A stretch of DNA of 64,000 nucleotides, taken from M0103 sp040386155 (GTDB lineage Bacteria; Bacteroidota; Bacteroidia; Flavobacteriales_D; Crocinitomicaceae). The position numbers and the translations under genes are program-made. The stretch spans positions 558,001 through 622,000 of the forward strand of contig JAZKFZ010000003.1 of the NCBI GenBank assembly GCA_040386155.1, read 5' to 3'. Under the pieces are notes generated by a model. That model did no database searches, was not told where the DNA came from, and saw only the letters and a list, made by a program, of their open reading frames with translations. Position 1 is the stretch's first letter; each line of letters starts with the position of its first letter. This document shows positions 8,572-17,825 of this stretch, piece after piece.

Positions 8572-9681
8572 ATGATAAAAATTAAATCAATTTCAACACA
8601 GTTGACAAGCATCTCTTTTCTGCTCATTTGTTTGATCTCCTGCAACAGTGCTATTAAACCACAGCAATCAACTCACAAATTGAATCATCAAGTTATTTCA
8701 AAGCAAATTGACAAGATTGATTCAACTACTAACATTGCCATTGATAAGAACATACGAAGTATTTTTCAAGACAAAAAAGGCAATTATTGGTTTGGGACAA
8801 ATGCTGCCGGTGTGTATTGCTACAATGGAAAAACAGTCAAGCATTATACCATGAAGGACGGACTTGCAGAAAATCAAGTGATAAACATCCAAGAAGATGA
8901 TTTTGGGAATATTTGGTTTGGATCTGGTGCATTCGGAATAAGTAAATTTGACGGCACAAAATTCACTACTCATACGAAAAATGTCAAGTTAGCGAAGGGA
9001 ACGGAAACCGACTGGAAATCAAAAAATAACGAGCTATGGTTCAACGCTGGCGCTGGTGCTTTCAGATACAGCAATTCTTCCCTCGACTATTTACCATTTG
9101 AAACAACAAGTTCAAACGCAAAAACGATAGCCCCTTTTTCGCTGAGTCGCTATGGCGTTTACACCATTCTTAAAGACAAAAAAGGAAATGTTTGGTTTGG
9201 AACACAAGCAGAAGGAGTATGTAAATATGATGGCAAAGCACTAACTTGGTTGAAAGAAAAAGGACTCTCTGGTCCTGCCGTTCTTGCCCTATTTGAAGAC
9301 AGTAAGAGCATTCTATGGTTTGGAAATAATGGTGCTGGATTATTTCGATATGACGGAAAGACTTTGACAAATTTCACAGAAGAAAAAGGACTTAGTAATG
9401 CTGACTTTAGCGCCTCTGGGAAACCAGGATTAGGCACTTTGGCGCGTGTTTATTCGATCAACGAAGACAATGCTGGAAATATCTGGGTTGGAACTGTTGA
9501 TGCTGGAATTTGGAAATATGACGGAAATTCACTCATTAATTACACCACCAAAGACGGACTTACCAGCAACGCGGTAAATACAATTTATAAAGACAAAAAT
9601 GGGACATTATGGTTTGGAACAGACAGTAATGGCGTATGCAAATTTAACGGGACCAAATTCACCGAATTTAAAATCAAATGA
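8572..9681 (+). CDS. Lipoprotein with two-component-regulator-type beta-propeller repeats
   Basis: A 369-residue exported protein. With the ATG at 8572 it begins with a lipoprotein signal ending LICLISC (Cys24); an in-frame ATG at 8539 adds 11 residues and is less good. The rest is a run of about seven Reg_prop repeats, each with the pattern NxWFGT/GxGxxKYDGKxxxxYTxKDGL (for example GNYWFGTNAAGVYCYNG, GNIWFGSGAFG, GNVWFGTQAEG, GNIWVGTVDAG and GTLWFGTDSNG). These repeats form the sensor propeller of hybrid two-component systems in Bacteroidota. Here the propeller is free-standing, with no kinase or Y_Y_Y domain, so it may be a binding or signalling accessory on the periplasmic face of a membrane. 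Confidence 0.85.
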   Translation: MIKIKSISTQLTSISFLLICLISCNSAIKPQQSTHKLNHQVISKQIDKIDSTTNIAIDKNIRSIFQDKKGNYWFGTNAAGVYCYNGKTVKHYTMKDGLAENQVINIQEDDFGNIWFGSGAFGISKFDGTKFTTHTKNVKLAKGTETDWKSKNNELWFNAGAGAFRYSNSSLDYLPFETTSSNAKTIAPFSLSRYGVYTILKDKKGNVWFGTQAEGVCKYDGKALTWLKEKGLSGPAVLALFEDSKSILWFGNNGAGLFRYDGKTLTNFTEEKGLSNADFSASGKPGLGTLARVYSINEDNAGNIWVGTVDAGIWKYDGNSLINYTTKDGLTSNAVNTIYKDKNGTLWFGTDSNGVCKFNGTKFTEFKIK

Positions 9682-9865
9682 ATTGCCGGTAAAACTAGCT
9701 ACTCTACAGCCGTTTATTTGTATCACCCAAAAAGAGTATGAGATCCCTGCAAGATTAAACTCACATTAATAAGAATTTGATACTTTTACCGTCAACGGCA
9801 CTGTTCTAGCATTGCAAGCCAACTAGGATTTGTGTGATAGGAATACGAACTAAAACAAACTACTA

Positions 9866-11008
9866 ATGAGAAAGCTATTTTTCTTGACAATTTTTAGCCT
9901 GTTACTTTTTGAATGTAGCAACGTGTATTTCATCATGCCTTTTCCTGGCAGTCAAGAAATAAACAGTGTTTCTGTGGCCTATTTCTTATACTCTTGGCGC
10001 TGGGTATTTAGATCTGTTTTAGTAATTGTGCTTTTTTACAGCATCGTAAAAACAAAATGGAAACGCAAATGGACTCTCTCTATTCCAATTCTATTTTTAG
10101 CTGTCATTTGTTATCAATTAAATTTCAAAATGGCTGCAGATGCCCTATTCAAGCAAGTTGAAAAGATCAGTTTTGCAGATGCAGCGAGTAATAAAGTTGA
10201 CTTGAATCGACTTGTTATTGGCGTGGTAAAGGACGGAGTTGCAAAAGCCTACCCCATCAATTTTTTAGGATACCACCACATCGTCCACGACACCATAAAT
10301 AAGCAAGCAATACTAGTCACCTATTGCACAGTTTGTCGAACAGGTAGAGTTTTTGATGCACGCTTGAATGGTAAAGTTGAACAGTTTAGACTCGTTGGAA
10401 TGGATCATTACAACGCTCTAATAGAAGACAAAACGACTAAAAGTTGGTGGCAACAAAGCACAGGAAAAGCAATTACAGGGAAATTAAAAGGCGCTCAATT
10501 GAAGGAAGTTTACGCATCTCAAACTACCCTGAAAAAATGGTTACAATTGTATCCAAGGTCCTTAATTATGCAAGCGGATGAGAAAAATTATGACAACTAC
10601 TCCCCTACGTTCAAATACGAAAACGGCACAAGCACAGGAGCTCTAACCGGCACTGATAAGCAAAGCTGGAAAAACAAAAGCTGGGTAATTGGGGTGAAAA
10701 TAGGCCATGATAGCAAAGTTTTCGATTGGAATGAATTGCTTAAAAAGGAACTCATTAATAGCAAAGTAGGATCTACTCCTATTTTCATTGCGCTTTCAAA
10801 GGACATGAAAAGTTTTTTTGCATTTGAAAATCTCCACAGCTCTACTCCTATCTTAAAAAACGATACGATTTATCTAAACAACAATCGCTATACACTAAAT
10901 GGACAAGGGATCGACACCAAAACCAATTTAAAATCAGTCTATGCTTATCAAGAGTTTTGGCATAGTTGGAACTATTTTCAAAATAACAAACAGTCTGTAC
11001 GTAAGTAG
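9866..11008 (+). CDS. DUF3179 family membrane-anchored protein
   Basis: A 380-residue protein. The N-terminal ~95 residues hold three hydrophobic segments (near 5-25, 45-65 and 70-88) that should anchor it in the inner membrane. From about residue 105 the DUF3179 domain follows: VDLNRLVIGVVKDGVAKAYP, then LVTYCTVCRTGRVFDA, where the CxxC-like TYCTVC motif is the hallmark, and FRLVGMDHYNALIEDKTTKSWW. The biochemical role of DUF3179 is not established; a metal or cofactor at the Cys motif is possible. The Cys-X-X-Cys pair is intact. It is a single gene in the accessory stretch with no obvious operon partner. Confidence 0.8.
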   Translation: MRKLFFLTIFSLLLFECSNVYFIMPFPGSQEINSVSVAYFLYSWRWVFRSVLVIVLFYSIVKTKWKRKWTLSIPILFLAVICYQLNFKMAADALFKQVEKISFADAASNKVDLNRLVIGVVKDGVAKAYPINFLGYHHIVHDTINKQAILVTYCTVCRTGRVFDARLNGKVEQFRLVGMDHYNALIEDKTTKSWWQQSTGKAITGKLKGAQLKEVYASQTTLKKWLQLYPRSLIMQADEKNYDNYSPTFKYENGTSTGALTGTDKQSWKNKSWVIGVKIGHDSKVFDWNELLKKELINSKVGSTPIFIALSKDMKSFFAFENLHSSTPILKNDTIYLNNNRYTLNGQGIDTKTNLKSVYAYQEFWHSWNYFQNNKQSVRK

Positions 11009-11049
11009 TTTTGAGTAAACAAAGCACAGCAACACAATCGATATTAGTC

Positions 11050-11057
11050 TATCTTTG
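11050..11057 (+). promoter_or_regulatory. -7 box TATCTTTG
   Basis: Exact TAnnTTTG match 47 bp ahead of the preferred ATG (11105) of the lipocalin-like gene. Confidence 0.45.
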
Positions 11058-11104
11058 AGTGAGAAAATTTAAACCGACACAATATGCCATCCATTCTATC
11101 TGCA

Positions 11105-11623
11105 ATGAAGTTTAAATTCGTATTTTCGATCGCATTTATTTTAGTATTTTCGACTAGTTCTATAAGCACACTAAAGATGTCTACAAATAACTTACAAGTA
11201 CTTGAGGGGAAATGGCATGTTGTCTTAACAAATTTTCCGCTTTGGTTAAAAGGCAATAAAATAAACCCAACATTCAATTATAAGGTGGCTGAGAAAAACA
11301 ATACCATCGGATTGATTGATGTTGTAGAATATACTCAGAATAACAAAACAAAATCAATCAAGGGCTTTGATAAACCTACCAACGAAGAAAATACTACTTT
11401 TAAGTGGCGAGGCAAAGGACTTCTTTCTATAGCATCCAGCAAATGGGGTATCTTACATCATGAAAGAGCTGAAAAATGGGCCATTATCTATTTTGAAAAA
11501 ACAGTCTTCACTCCGAAAGGATACGATGTCATCTGTCGTGAGAAACAGCCTTCTGAAGCAATTATGAAGCACATCAAGGAAAAATTAATCGAATTGAAAA
11601 TTGAAGATTTGACAAGATTATAA
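11105..11623 (+). CDS. Lipocalin-like secreted protein
   Basis: A 172-residue exported protein; the ATG at 11105 gives a compact signal peptide (MKFKFVFSIAFILVFST), better than the in-frame ATG at 11084. After the signal, LEGKWHVVLTNFPLWLKG looks like the first strand of a lipocalin (the GxW motif near the N-terminus). VEYTQNNKTKSIKGF, FKWRGKGLL, WAIIYFEKT and YDVICREKQPS follow the strand order of lipocalin-like or DUF proteins that carry a small hydrophobic ligand. The C-terminus is a basic helix. The call rests on pattern and not on a decisive motif. Location is periplasm or outer surface. Confidence 0.55.
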   Translation: MKFKFVFSIAFILVFSTSSISTLKMSTNNLQVLEGKWHVVLTNFPLWLKGNKINPTFNYKVAEKNNTIGLIDVVEYTQNNKTKSIKGFDKPTNEENTTFKWRGKGLLSIASSKWGILHHERAEKWAIIYFEKTVFTPKGYDVICREKQPSEAIMKHIKEKLIELKIEDLTRL

Positions 11624-11746
11624 ATTATTTTTAACGCTTGTAGCAAGATGATCAATATTAAAGATCGATTCTGAGCTCTAATCTGACACAACTAAACAAC
11701 AACAACAACGAATAAATTACCAACATCCAAGTAAAAAACCATTTCA

Positions 11747-13063
11747 ATGAACGATATCATTTGTCCCAATTGCAACAAGGCTTTCAAAATAGATGAAGCA
11801 AATTTCGCTTCGATCTTAAAGCAAGTGCGCGACCATCAATTTGAAGAAGAATTGCAAAAACGTATTGGACAAGCTGAAAACGAGAAAAAATCTGCAGTAC
11901 AATTGGCAGAAGCGAATTTAAAAGCTTCTTTTCAGGATTTGATTACACAAAAAGAGTTACAGATTAGCGAACTCAGTTCAAAAAGTCGAGAAGAATTGCG
12001 TGAGCAGTTGATTAAAAATCAAAAAGAGGCTGACGATAAAATTTCCCAAAAAGAGGCAGAACTAATTGCGTTGAAAGCAAAGCTTGATAATCTTGATGTT
12101 GAAAAGAGATTAGCAATAACCGAAGCCGTTACGAAACTTGAAAAAGAACGCGATCAATTAGCAAACGAAATCAAAAACAAGGAGTTAGAAAGTAAAAATC
12201 TTGAACACAATTTAAAACAACAATTCACTTCTGAACTGCAGAACAAAGAGGCGATTATCAAATATAAGGATGAAGAAATTGCGCGTGTCAGGGAAATGAA
12301 GTCGAAGCTTTCTACGAAAATGGTTGGTGAAACCTTGGAACAACATTGCGAAATTGAATTCAATCGTTTACGTGCCACCGCCTTTCAAAATGCCTACTTC
12401 GAAAAAGATAACGATGCAAGAAGTGGCAGTAAAGGTGATTTTATTTATCGTGAGAATGACGAACACGGTACTGAAATCATCTCCATCATGTTCGAAATGA
12501 AAAATGAAAATGATGAAACAGCGACAAAAAAGCGCAACGAAGATTTCTTTAAAGAATTAGACAAAGATCGGATCGAAAAAAAATGTGAATACGCTGTATT
12601 AGTGACTTTGCTTGAAGCTGATAACGAATTGTACAATACTGGAATTGTGGATGTTGGCTACCGTTTTCCAAAAATGTATGTGGTGCGACCACAGTTTTTC
12701 ATCCCTATCATTACCCTACTTCGCAATGCAGCGATGAATTCGATGCAGTACAAGGCCGAGCTGGCACTGATGAAAAATCAAAGTGTCGATATCACTAATT
12801 TCGAAAATGAAATCTCTGCTTTTAAAGAAGGATTCGCACGCAATTATGATTTGGCAAGTCGAAAGTTTAAAACGGCAATTGACGAAATTGACAAAACAAT
12901 TGATCATCTGCAAAAAACCAAAGAAGCCTTGCTCTCGTCAGAGAACAATCTTCGTTTAGCGAACAACAAAGCTGAAGAGCTGACGATTAAAAAGTTAACA
13001 CGCAACAATCCCACGATGATAGAGCGTTTTGATGATTTGAATAAGAATAAAAAACTCGATTAA
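11747..13063 (+). CDS. DUF2130 coiled-coil protein
   Basis: A 438-residue cytosolic protein. It starts with a CPNCNKAF zinc-ribbon-like knuckle (only one CxxC visible), continues with a long charged coiled coil (about residues 25-190), then the DUF2130 domain (KMVGETLEQHCEIEFNRLRATAF, followed by GSKGDFIYRE and CEYAVLVTLLEADN). The conserved acidic and lysine residues of this domain suggest a nuclease-like PD-(D/E)XK fold, as in the RmuC-related group, though this is inference. A second helical stretch ends the protein. Its last four bases overlap the end of the convergent DUF1295 gene. Confidence 0.85.
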   Translation: MNDIICPNCNKAFKIDEANFASILKQVRDHQFEEELQKRIGQAENEKKSAVQLAEANLKASFQDLITQKELQISELSSKSREELREQLIKNQKEADDKISQKEAELIALKAKLDNLDVEKRLAITEAVTKLEKERDQLANEIKNKELESKNLEHNLKQQFTSELQNKEAIIKYKDEEIARVREMKSKLSTKMVGETLEQHCEIEFNRLRATAFQNAYFEKDNDARSGSKGDFIYRENDEHGTEIISIMFEMKNENDETATKKRNEDFFKELDKDRIEKKCEYAVLVTLLEADNELYNTGIVDVGYRFPKMYVVRPQFFIPIITLLRNAAMNSMQYKAELALMKNQSVDITNFENEISAFKEGFARNYDLASRKFKTAIDEIDKTIDHLQKTKEALLSSENNLRLANNKAEELTIKKLTRNNPTMIERFDDLNKNKKLD

Positions 13064-13815
13064 ATCAATCCTGGCAATACGGCTTTTCGTTCCTTTGGAT
13101 AGTCTTCAAATTTCTCCAAGTACCATTTGTGGTGAGAGATTGCGCGTGGCAACAAATTGGCTACTGTCCAGATAAAGAACGAAACACCCGGTAAGCTCCA
13201 CATCAAAATCGCAAAACCTCCCCACTCTATTATTTCGCCCATTAAATTTGGACAACTCACATACTTGAATAATCCCTTTGTAGGAATTTTGTACCCAGTT
13301 TCTCCAGGTTTTCGAAGGTGAATCAGGATATTGTCTGATTGCCAATTGATAAACATTCCCAAAAGAAATACACTCAAGCCCACTATAAATTGGGGGGATG
13401 TCAACCATTTTTCATCGTACGCAGCGAAATTCGCCATGTAGTAGCCCATGGAAAAACCATTCATTAAATTGAATCCCATAGCGGAAAACATAATCACCAT
13501 TGGCATTTTCTTACCGTTTGTCTTGATGCGTAAAGGAAAAATAATACTTCTGTTGATGTAATGAAAGGCAAATAATCCGATGATGATCCAACTGGTGTTG
13601 GAGATGACATCCAATTTTGGCCACAGGAAAAATCCCATCACCACCAAGACAAAAAATTCCATGAAAAACCATCCCAACTTATTATCAATGAGCGGTCCCC
13701 AAGTTGTTTTTGTATGTCGACCATACGGCGCCGTGATGCGCAACAAAACGATAAATGTGATAATTCCGATGGCAACCCATGTCCAAACGAGATATGAAAA
13801 TTGAATTTCTGTCAT
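13060..13815 (-). CDS. DUF1295 / steroid 5-alpha-reductase-like membrane protein
   Basis: A 251-residue integral membrane protein with about six hydrophobic segments. The C-terminal part matches the 3-oxo-5-alpha-steroid 4-dehydrogenase/DUF1295 group: GYKIPTKGLFKYVSCPNLMGEIIEWGGFAI followed by a final HHKWYLEKFEDYPKERKAVLPGLI, where the PNxxGE and W..K..YP..R features form the NADPH-binding region of the family. Likely reaction is reduction of a C=C bond in a lipid, but the substrate is unknown. Start ATG at 13815. The intergenic spacer to the next gene on the other strand is 53 bp and carries promoters for both. Confidence 0.85.
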   Translation of the reverse strand: MTEIQFSYLVWTWVAIGIITFIVLLRITAPYGRHTKTTWGPLIDNKLGWFFMEFFVLVVMGFFLWPKLDVISNTSWIIIGLFAFHYINRSIIFPLRIKTNGKKMPMVIMFSAMGFNLMNGFSMGYYMANFAAYDEKWLTSPQFIVGLSVFLLGMFINWQSDNILIHLRKPGETGYKIPTKGLFKYVSCPNLMGEIIEWGGFAILMWSLPGVSFFIWTVANLLPRAISHHKWYLEKFEDYPKERKAVLPGLI

Positions 13816-13853
13816 GCCGTAAATGTACTATTTCATTTGAAATATTTAATCGG

Positions 13854-13861
13854 TATCTTTG
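13854..13861 (+). promoter_or_regulatory. -7 box TATCTTTG of the DUF2520 gene
   Basis: Exact TAnnTTTG match. Only seven bases separate it from the ATG at 13869, so the mRNA leader would be almost absent. Confidence 0.6.
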
Positions 13862-13868
13862 AACGATC

Positions 13869-14627
13869 ATGAAATCAATTGGAATTATTGGAGCTGGAAA
13901 TGTCGCCCATCACCTTGCACTTGCACTTAAAAATGCGGGTCATAATATTTGCTGGGTGTATGGAAGAAATAATTTAGAAATCAAAACATTAGCTTCAATA
14001 GTTGGAAGTATTGCTAAAACTGAATTTCCCAGTTACGAACCTGACTTAGTGTTGTTGTGTGTAAGCGATGACGCAATTGCATCCTTGCTAAATGAAGTAC
14101 CGAACAATTGGAATGTAGCCTATACTTCTGGCACCGTTGAAATTGTTGATTTAAAATCGGGACATGAAAATCTAGGTGTTTTCTATCCACTTCAATCGTT
14201 CAGTAAAAATAGATTCGTCGCACTACAAGAAGTCCCTTTTTTAATTGAAGGCAACAATTTTCAAATCGCTCAGGAACTACATGATTTGGCAAGCACCATC
14301 TCAAATTCGGTTCAATTTGTGAGCAGCAAGGATCGAAAAAGTATTCATTTAGCAGCTGTTTTTTGCAATAATTTTGTGAATCATTTGCTTTATCAAGCAG
14401 AGAAAATCGCTGAAGAACAAGAAGTCGATTTCAAGTTACTGCAACCACTACTCTTTGAAACCATCAAAAAAGCGATGGATCTTGGTCCACTCAATGCGCA
14501 AACTGGTCCCGCAAAGCGACACGATCTGCAGACAATCGAGAAACAAACAGCCATGCTCGAAGGAATGTCTCAAGCAATTTACCAAACAATGACAAAAAGT
14601 ATCTTAGAAACTTATATAAATGCTTAG
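13869..14627 (+). CDS. DUF2520 NAD(P)-binding Rossmann protein
   Basis: A 252-residue cytosolic oxidoreductase-like protein. The N-terminus IGIIGAGNVAHHLALALKNAGH is a GxGxxA dinucleotide-binding loop of the F420-dependent NADP reductase/6-phosphogluconate-dehydrogenase type. A Rossmann domain (about 1-130) precedes the helical DUF2520 domain (SKDRKSIHLAAVFCNNFVNHL through GPLNAQTGPAKRHD). The conserved HxxAVFxxNF and GPxxR motifs are typical. Substrate unknown. It overlaps the KdsC-like phosphatase by 8 bp, so the two are cotranscribed, a pairing often seen in Bacteroidota. Confidence 0.88.
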   Translation: MKSIGIIGAGNVAHHLALALKNAGHNICWVYGRNNLEIKTLASIVGSIAKTEFPSYEPDLVLLCVSDDAIASLLNEVPNNWNVAYTSGTVEIVDLKSGHENLGVFYPLQSFSKNRFVALQEVPFLIEGNNFQIAQELHDLASTISNSVQFVSSKDRKSIHLAAVFCNNFVNHLLYQAEKIAEEQEVDFKLLQPLLFETIKKAMDLGPLNAQTGPAKRHDLQTIEKQTAMLEGMSQAIYQTMTKSILETYINA

Positions 14628-15138
14628 TTACAAAGAAAAATTAAACGACATCACCACTTTCATTTTTGATGTTGACGGTGTATTGACCACAGGAGAAGTA
14701 CAATTAACGAGTGGCGATTTAGTCCGCACGCTCAACTCAAAAGACGGTTACGCATTGCAATTGGCAGCAAAACTTGGGTATAAAATCTTCATTATCACGG
14801 GTGGAAAATCAGAAGCTGTGAAATCGAGTTTGCTTGGATTAGGCATTACCGAGGTACATTTAAGTTCTTCTAACAAAGTTAAGGTGTTTGAAGACATCAC
14901 CCATCGACATGGCATTAGCGCCAAAGAAGTATTGTACATGGGCGATGATATTCCAGACATTCCACTTTTGAAATTAGTAGGTCTCGCTGCTTGTCCACAA
15001 GATGCTGCGGTGGACGTTAAATCCAACTGCGACTACCAATCGCCATTCAATGGAGGAAAAAACTGTGTACGCGATGTTATAGAGCAAGTCTTGCGACTCA
15101 ACGGACAATGGCTAAGTGCAGCTGCTTTTGAGTGGTAA
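14620..15138 (+). CDS. KdsC-like HAD phosphatase (3-deoxy-D-manno-octulosonate 8-phosphate type)
   Basis: A 172-residue cytosolic HAD-superfamily C0 phosphatase. Motif I is FIFDVDGVLT (Asp nucleophile and general acid), motif II FIITGG, motif III lies around the conserved Lys after SSSNKVK, and motif IV is YMGDDIPDIPLL. The small size without a cap and the C-terminal NGGKNCVRDVIEQVL tail match KdsC, which removes phosphate from KDO 8-phosphate on the way to lipopolysaccharide core. Related members act on other sugar acid phosphates, so the KDO role is likely but not proven. Its stop codon abuts the convergent next gene. The ATG lies inside the end of the DUF2520 gene. Confidence 0.85.
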   Translation: MLSYKEKLNDITTFIFDVDGVLTTGEVQLTSGDLVRTLNSKDGYALQLAAKLGYKIFIITGGKSEAVKSSLLGLGITEVHLSSSNKVKVFEDITHRHGISAKEVLYMGDDIPDIPLLKLVGLAACPQDAAVDVKSNCDYQSPFNGGKNCVRDVIEQVLRLNGQWLSAAAFEW

Positions 15139-16608
15139 CTAATTCTTGATAATTCGAACAGTTGACCGCTCTTCTGTCTCAGTTTGCAATGTCACCAAAT
15201 AAATCCCCGAATTCCATTCTACAAAAGAAATAGTTGCGCTATCGTTGATGAAGCTGGAAAACAATTCTTTTCCTTGCACATCTTTAATTGTAACAAGTGT
15301 TTTGGAGGTCAAACCGTCGATTGTTAAACTTGTGATCACAGGATTAGGATACAATTTAACAGCAACATCCTCTAAATTTATTACTTCCACTAAACTTTGC
15401 ACGGACGCTAAATTAATTGTTGGCAGATCGTCATTTGGACCCACTTTCAACACATACACCGCCGCTCCGCCATTCGTTTGGGAAGGAGTTGTACCTGTTG
15501 CAACCCATCCACCATCAGAAGTTGGAATAATTTCACCAAATGCATCATCTAAGGGAAAACCAAGCGTTACTGTTGGAATATTAGAAGTCGACCATTCGAA
15601 ATCCAGGTTGTTTTCATAGCGCATGTAACTCAAATCGTACGAGTTCTCCGCAGAAAAGTTGTTGTTGAAATGACGCACCACGTATGATTTTGAGCTATCT
15701 CCGTATAAAACTGCTCCCAAGGCTTCGCGTTCACCCTCTTCTGGTGACTCAAAGTCCCAAGAATAGGGCGATCCATCGGTATTAATGCGCAAGAAAAATT
15801 CATCTTTATCCTGGTAGGTTTCATTCCAATTTCCACCAGAAGCAAAAATATGATTTTGGTAAATATAGAAATCGTTCAACCAGTACTTTCCATTTGCGCC
15901 GTATTGCTTTTCCCAAGCTACTACCCCATTAAAATCAAATTTAGTCACGTAGCATTTCGTCATCGAAGAATCAGCATTGTACACAGCCCCTACCGAAAGG
16001 AAGGAATTATTGTCCAGGGGCTCAATTGCCTTCAAATAATCATCACCACTTGTTCCCCAATTCTTTGTCCACAAAGTGTCACCATTCACATCCATTTTCA
16101 CCAAAAGAAAATTAGAGTTTAAGTTCGCTGTATTTGTGGTTTCACCCACCAAGTAAAGCATTGAATCGCCCATAATTTTGGCGTCATTGATTCGCTCCCA
16201 ATTATCCAAGGCAATTACTTTCTTTTCAAGTTGCACACCATTGGAATCTGTCTTCACGAATAAAATATCGAATCCGTTTCCTGTTGACGATTGTGTGTAG
16301 CCAATAATGAAAAAGATAGAATCATTGAAAGCTGAAAGTACTCTCTTTCCACCGTCACCCTCTTCATAGCCATAATCTTTCGCCCAGATATGATTTCCAT
16401 TTTTGTCGATCTTCATTAAAAAAGCTTGCGATGGCGCATCCATGAATGAACTAGAAGAACCAGTTACCATGTAAGAGCTATCTTTCAATTGAATAATTCC
16501 TTGCCCGTAATCGTAGGCATTATCATCGTAGATTTTAAAGAATTTCCCTTGACCAAACAAAGTGATTCCGTTCAGTACTACTAATGAAATAAGCATTAAA
16601 TTTTTCAT
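15139..16608 (-). CDS. Secreted protein with type IX sorting domain (type A)
   Basis: A 489-residue exported surface protein. The ATG at 16608 is preferred because it forms an ATGA overlap with the preceding stop codon and starts a clean signal peptide (ending in LFGQ). The body has repeated strands with the pattern DxxGxxxWxKxYGxxxxDxxxxI (for example NGNHIWAKDYG, NGDTLWTKNWG and NGVVAWEKQYG), typical of a beta-propeller. The last ~75 residues (KLYPNPVITSLTI ... YLVTLQTE ... RIIKN) are a Por-secretion C-terminal domain, so export across the outer membrane by T9SS with domain removal is expected. Third gene of an operon with the lipoprotein and barrel genes upstream. Confidence 0.85.
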   Translation of the reverse strand: MKNLMLISLVVLNGITLFGQGKFFKIYDDNAYDYGQGIIQLKDSSYMVTGSSSSFMDAPSQAFLMKIDKNGNHIWAKDYGYEEGDGGKRVLSAFNDSIFFIIGYTQSSTGNGFDILFVKTDSNGVQLEKKVIALDNWERINDAKIMGDSMLYLVGETTNTANLNSNFLLVKMDVNGDTLWTKNWGTSGDDYLKAIEPLDNNSFLSVGAVYNADSSMTKCYVTKFDFNGVVAWEKQYGANGKYWLNDFYIYQNHIFASGGNWNETYQDKDEFFLRINTDGSPYSWDFESPEEGEREALGAVLYGDSSKSYVVRHFNNNFSAENSYDLSYMRYENNLDFEWSTSNIPTVTLGFPLDDAFGEIIPTSDGGWVATGTTPSQTNGGAAVYVLKVGPNDDLPTINLASVQSLVEVINLEDVAVKLYPNPVITSLTIDGLTSKTLVTIKDVQGKELFSSFINDSATISFVEWNSGIYLVTLQTETEERSTVRIIKN

Positions 16609-17825
16609 ATTCTCCAACTTAAACGCAATGCAGCGGATTTACCAAAACCATTTTTGCTAAACAATCCAATCAAATTCTCTGTTGAAAGTCCAACACTCAT
16701 CGACTTAACATTCCCAGCGAGATACAGACCACATCTAAAATTCGTAAATCCACCATACGCTGCGCTTGCGCCAACACTCAACTGCTTGATAGGTTTGTAG
16801 TTTACACCAGCATAAATTTGTGGTATAAAATATAGCGTAGGAAACAGTCGCACACCATAAAATGCTTGCACTTTATTCGTGTTTAAATCGTCAATGATTT
16901 TGCCAAATTGAACAAAAACGGGAAGCAGTTGAAATGAAGATTTATCTTCCGAACGAATATTCAAAGTATCTAATATCGAAAAATTCGAATCGATAATACT
17001 CGCATTTCCAATAAGTTGATCAAACGTAAACCCTTTAAAAATCAAGGAAGAGTCTGCTTCATACACCGTAGACGAAGGAATAAACACACCACCTAAGTTT
17101 TTAATTGAAAACTGAAAAAAGGAAACATTGTTTTTCATAATTTGGATCGGTACCCTAAAATCAGCATCGATGCCAAAGCCCAAACCTGGACGATTAAATC
17201 CGCCATTCTTGTAAGACGCTACACCATCATAAATGAAAAGCATTGAATCTACATCTGCATTCTGATAAATGCTCACATCTCTCATATTAGCGCCAAGTGA
17301 ACTGTTCGCTGTCACAAAATTTACTGCAATAGTTGATTTTGATTTTTTATCAATGACCCCAAATCCAATTTTCTGAAATGACATCATCGACGCTCTAGTT
17401 CCAGTAAAATCGGCGTTACTACCAACGTACTGCTCGTTCCCGTAAAAAGCAAATCCAAAAACATCTTTACTATAAATCATTCCACCTTGTGCATACGCGC
17501 CAGCACGAATCAACCAACCATATCGCTCTTTACCGAATAAATTACTTGCATAATTTCTGTATTCAATTTCGCCATGCAAATCAGCTCCCACTCTATTAAT
17601 CCCCTTGTGTTTATTCCACGCAAAATCTTTGATTTCGTTCGATATAAATCCACCTCTAATTAATTTAGATTGAAAATCGTTTTGAATTGCTGTGGCCCCA
17701 TAATCAAATGAACCCTTGAGAATGACCTCTTGCTTTCGAATAATAGTGTCGTAATTCTCAGGTATGGAAAATTGACCGAAAGCTGAAAATGAAACGAGCG
17801 AAACTAGGATTAATAACTGTTTCAT
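16605..17825 (-). CDS. Outer-membrane beta-barrel protein, DUF5723-like
   Basis: A 406-residue exported protein. The signal peptide MKQLLILVSLVSFSAFGQ ends near residue 18. The rest has regularly alternating hydrophobic strands with glycines and terminal aromatic/Arg residues, ending AALRLSWRI, which fits a membrane beta-barrel of about 12-14 strands. The N-terminal region with FSIPENYD and the central GLGFGIDADFRVPI resemble the DUF5723 family of Bacteroidota. Function unknown. It overlaps the upstream lipoprotein gene by 4 bp (ATGA) and the downstream T9SS cargo gene likewise, so all three are translationally coupled. Confidence 0.7.
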   Translation of the reverse strand: MKQLLILVSLVSFSAFGQFSIPENYDTIIRKQEVILKGSFDYGATAIQNDFQSKLIRGGFISNEIKDFAWNKHKGINRVGADLHGEIEYRNYASNLFGKERYGWLIRAGAYAQGGMIYSKDVFGFAFYGNEQYVGSNADFTGTRASMMSFQKIGFGVIDKKSKSTIAVNFVTANSSLGANMRDVSIYQNADVDSMLFIYDGVASYKNGGFNRPGLGFGIDADFRVPIQIMKNNVSFFQFSIKNLGGVFIPSSTVYEADSSLIFKGFTFDQLIGNASIIDSNFSILDTLNIRSEDKSSFQLLPVFVQFGKIIDDLNTNKVQAFYGVRLFPTLYFIPQIYAGVNYKPIKQLSVGASAAYGGFTNFRCGLYLAGNVKSMSVGLSTENLIGLFSKNGFGKSAALRLSWRI

